From contig NZ_JASLAW010000246.1 of assembly GCF_030147005.1 (NCBI RefSeq), forward strand, positions 1-64,000: DNA of 64,000 bases, given 5' to 3'. This document shows, in pieces, positions 62,129-64,000 of this stretch. The notes below the pieces were generated by a model. That model was not told where the DNA came from. It did not search any database and saw nothing but the letters and a program-made list of their open reading frames with translations. Each line of letters opens with the position of its first letter. Within the stretch, counting starts at the first letter, position 1. A program made the translations under genes and the position numbers. The stretch is from Pseudomonas sp. (GTDB lineage: Bacteria; Pseudomonadota; Gammaproteobacteria; Pseudomonadales; Pseudomonadaceae).

Positions 62129-62935
62129 GTGATCGACACATTCAACAGAACCGGCCCGCTTATGGAAGCCTCCAGTTACCCAGCCTGGGCCCAGCAATTG
62201 ATCCAGGACTGTAGCGAGAGCAAGCGTCGGGTTGTCGAACACGAACTGTACCAACGCATGCGTGATAACACGCTCAGCGCCAAGACCATGCGCCACTACC
62301 TGATCGGTGGCTGGCCCGTGGTGGAGCAGTTTGCCTTGTACATGGCACAGAACCTCACCAAGACCAAGTTTGCCCGTCATCCCGGGGAGGACATGGCGCG
62401 ACGCTGGCTGATGCGCAATATTCGCGTTGAATTGAACCACGCCGATTATTGGGTGCACTGGGCGCGTGCCCACGGGGTCAGCCTTGAAGAACTGCAGGCA
62501 CAGGAAGTGCCACCGGAGTTGCACGCATTGAGTCATTGGTGCTGGCACACCAGCTCGGCTGATTCGTTGATCGTTGCGATTGCCGCCACCAACTACGCCA
62601 TCGAGGGCGCGACGGGGGAGTGGTCCGCCGTGGTCTGTTCCACCGGCGTGTATGCCGCCGCCTTCCCCGAGGAAGAGCGCAAGCGCGCGATGAAGTGGCT
62701 GAAGATGCACGCCCAGTATGATGACGCGCACCCTTGGGAGGCCCTGGAAATCATTTGCACATTGGCCGGCAACCACCCAAGCAAGGCCCTGCAGGTGGAG
62801 TTGCGCCAGGCGGTCTGCAAGAGCTACGACTATATGTATCTGTTCCTGGAAAGCTGCATGCGCCTGGAGCAAGAGAAAGACAAGGCCCCCGCACTCGTTC
62901 GCGAGCGCCAGGCTCGCGTTGCCAGCGAGGCGTGA
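62129..62935 (+). CDS. undA: UndA, 1-undecene synthase (HDO-fold diiron oxidase)
   Basis: 268 residues from a GTG with AAAAAGGAG 7 bases upstream. Often auto-annotated as TenA-like. Metal ligands of UndA are present at matching positions: Glu101 and His104 (ELNH), Glu159 (AIEGATGEW), and His194/Asp198/His201 (HAQYDDAH). The N-terminus IDTFNRTGPLMEASSYPAWA and the whole sequence match what I recall of P. protegens Pf-5 UndA, which decarboxylates lauric acid to the volatile 1-undecene using oxygen. 43 bases after rbdA. Confidence 0.92.
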   Translation: MIDTFNRTGPLMEASSYPAWAQQLIQDCSESKRRVVEHELYQRMRDNTLSAKTMRHYLIGGWPVVEQFALYMAQNLTKTKFARHPGEDMARRWLMRNIRVELNHADYWVHWARAHGVSLEELQAQEVPPELHALSHWCWHTSSADSLIVAIAATNYAIEGATGEWSAVVCSTGVYAAAFPEEERKRAMKWLKMHAQYDDAHPWEALEIICTLAGNHPSKALQVELRQAVCKSYDYMYLFLESCMRLEQEKDKAPALVRERQARVASEA

Positions 62936-62942
62936 CGCACAG

Positions 62943-62973
62943 GCAATGGCGGGGGTTCACCCCGCCATTGCCA
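62943..62973. terminator. Perfect 13-bp hairpin between convergent undA and DGC genes
   Basis: GGCAATGGCGGGG/CCCCGCCATTGCC with loop GTTCA. The loop contains the stop codon of the minus-strand cyclase (62957-62959). Lacks a T run; likely the shared 3' end structure. Confidence 0.6.
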
Positions 62974-63883
62974 AGCGATTACGGCCTGCGCGCTTGGCCA
63001 CGTACAAGGCATTGTCGGCCCGGCGCAGCAGGCTTTCAGCCGACTCTGCCGCCAGTAACGTCGAGCAGCCCAGGCTTACCGTCAACTCGACCCGCGTACC
63101 CTCCACCCAATAATCATGAGCTTGTGCCGCCTGGCGCAGGCGCTCGCCGACCATTCGCGCCGCATCGCGACCGGTGTTGGAGAGCAGGATCAGAAACTCT
63201 TCCCCGCCGAACCGAAACACCATGTCCACGTTGCGCAACTGGCCTTTGATCTGCGCAGCCACGGCACGCAATACGCTGTCGCCAGCGGTGTGGCCATGGG
63301 TGTCATTGACCTTCTTGAAGTGATCGATGTCCAGCATCAACAGCGACAGCGGGTGCATGTGCCGCCGCGCCATGTCAATTTCCCGTTGCAGGGTCTGGTC
63401 CATGGCGATGCGATTGCCGGTTTCGGTCAACGGATCGCGCAGGGCACTGCGGGTGGCGGCGCGGTAGAGCAGGGCGTTGCGCATTGGGTAGAGCAACGTT
63501 GCGAGCAAGGATTCGAGCTGGCCCAGCTCCTCTTCCGTGAAGCGTTGGTTGCGACGGAATACCAGCTCGCCCAAGTGCTCGCCCTCATGGCTCAAGGTGT
63601 AGCTCACCGAATGATGGCCGCGATGGCCGAACTCCAGGCGCAGGTCGCTGATTTCGTAGCGGTATTGCAGGGCATCCAGTGGCACCAGGCGTTGCACCTC
63701 ACGGAAGAACAAGCCGAGGATGCGTTCCGGTTCCAGGCTGGTTTGCAATTGCTGGCTCAGTTGCTGGCGAAGCTCACCGAGGGTGGCGGGGCGATGTGGA
63801 CGAAGGGATGGCTGACCAAATCCCAGGCGTTGCAATTTGGCACTGTCAAAGTCAATTGCATTGGTCTGGGTGGGCGTTTTCAT
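62957..63883 (-). CDS. GGDEF diguanylate cyclase with GAF-like sensor
   Basis: 308 residues. An N-terminal GAF-like sensory region (about 40-150: FFREVQRLVPLDALQYRYEI, SHEGEHLGELVF) precedes a GGDEF domain with LMLDIDHFKKVNDTHGHTAG and the active-site RFGGEEFLIL. It makes cyclic di-GMP. No inhibitory-site RxxD is seen five residues before GGEEF (the spot reads RNVD, four residues off), so regulation is uncertain. No membrane helices. It converges with undA, with stops 21 bases apart. Confidence 0.9.
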   Translation of the reverse strand: MKTPTQTNAIDFDSAKLQRLGFGQPSLRPHRPATLGELRQQLSQQLQTSLEPERILGLFFREVQRLVPLDALQYRYEISDLRLEFGHRGHHSVSYTLSHEGEHLGELVFRRNQRFTEEELGQLESLLATLLYPMRNALLYRAATRSALRDPLTETGNRIAMDQTLQREIDMARRHMHPLSLLMLDIDHFKKVNDTHGHTAGDSVLRAVAAQIKGQLRNVDMVFRFGGEEFLILLSNTGRDAARMVGERLRQAAQAHDYWVEGTRVELTVSLGCSTLLAAESAESLLRRADNALYVAKRAGRNRLAMAG

Positions 63884-63930
63884 GCGTGGGCGGCCTCTAA
63901 GCTCTTGACTGTCTTACAGGCGGATGAGAG

Positions 63931-63942
63931 TGGCACGTGCCA
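63931..63942. repeat. 12-bp palindrome upstream of the diguanylate cyclase
   Basis: TGGCACGTGCCA is a perfect palindrome 48 bases before the DGC start. It could be an operator; nothing else recognisable lies in 63884-64000. Confidence 0.4.
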
Positions 63943-64000
63943 AGCGTCTTACTGTTTCAGTTCCGTAAAACTTGGAAACAGCTTAAACCGCTTTGTGCCT

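Overview
The window is high-GC chromosomal DNA from a Pseudomonas, most likely the P. fluorescens group. The evidence is the REPIN-type repeats with GAGGGAGCTTGCTCCC cores, the NAGGN osmoprotectant operon, an UndA 1-undecene synthase, a CsrA/Rsm paralog, and (from memory) a gene order resembling the PA3454-PA3461 and PA0854-PA0862 blocks of P. aeruginosa PAO1. I saw no rRNA, tRNA or CRISPR array.

Layout. 1-9410: LTA-synthase-like sulfatase, DUF3309 peptide, SDR oxidoreductase, CsrA paralog, YheU, then the minus-strand operon asnO-ngg-M42 peptidase that makes and turns over N-acetylglutaminylglutamine amide. 9411-15305 is accessory: a decayed tyrosine integrase, a small acidic protein gene with a perfect Shine-Dalgarno, and a ~1600-residue NEL-type E3 ubiquitin ligase effector with a leucine-rich repeat block. 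15310-20272 returns to backbone: mnmC, polyphosphate:AMP phosphotransferase and a thiolase. 21033-28838 is a chaperone-usher fimbrial operon with six pilins. A 31-codon pentapeptide-repeat mini-ORF couples two of the pilin genes, and the tip adhesin carries a frameshift. 28924-32570: EamA transporter, fumC, DUF2059 protein, bolA.

32708-55925 is an insecticidal-type toxin complex (Tc) island between bolA and trhO. It has one TcA, split into two genes (tcaA-like and tcaB-like), and two TcB/TcC cassettes. Within each cassette B and C face each other and converge. The two TcC proteins share the RHS core but carry unrelated C-terminal payloads, so one TcA pore could deliver two toxins. The two minus-strand Tc transcripts share a 5' leader (motif plus hairpin, exactly 19 nt before each ATG). 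The two tccC genes share a different leader, with a CCTAGGCTTT box and a hairpin that covers the ribosome binding site. These shared leaders suggest coordinated post-transcriptional control.

56161-63883: trhO, a DsbA-family protein, an ABC exporter, a GGDEF-EAL protein (RbdA-like), undA, and a GGDEF diguanylate cyclase on the opposite strand.

Most long ORFs antisense to these genes are GC-driven shadows and are left out.
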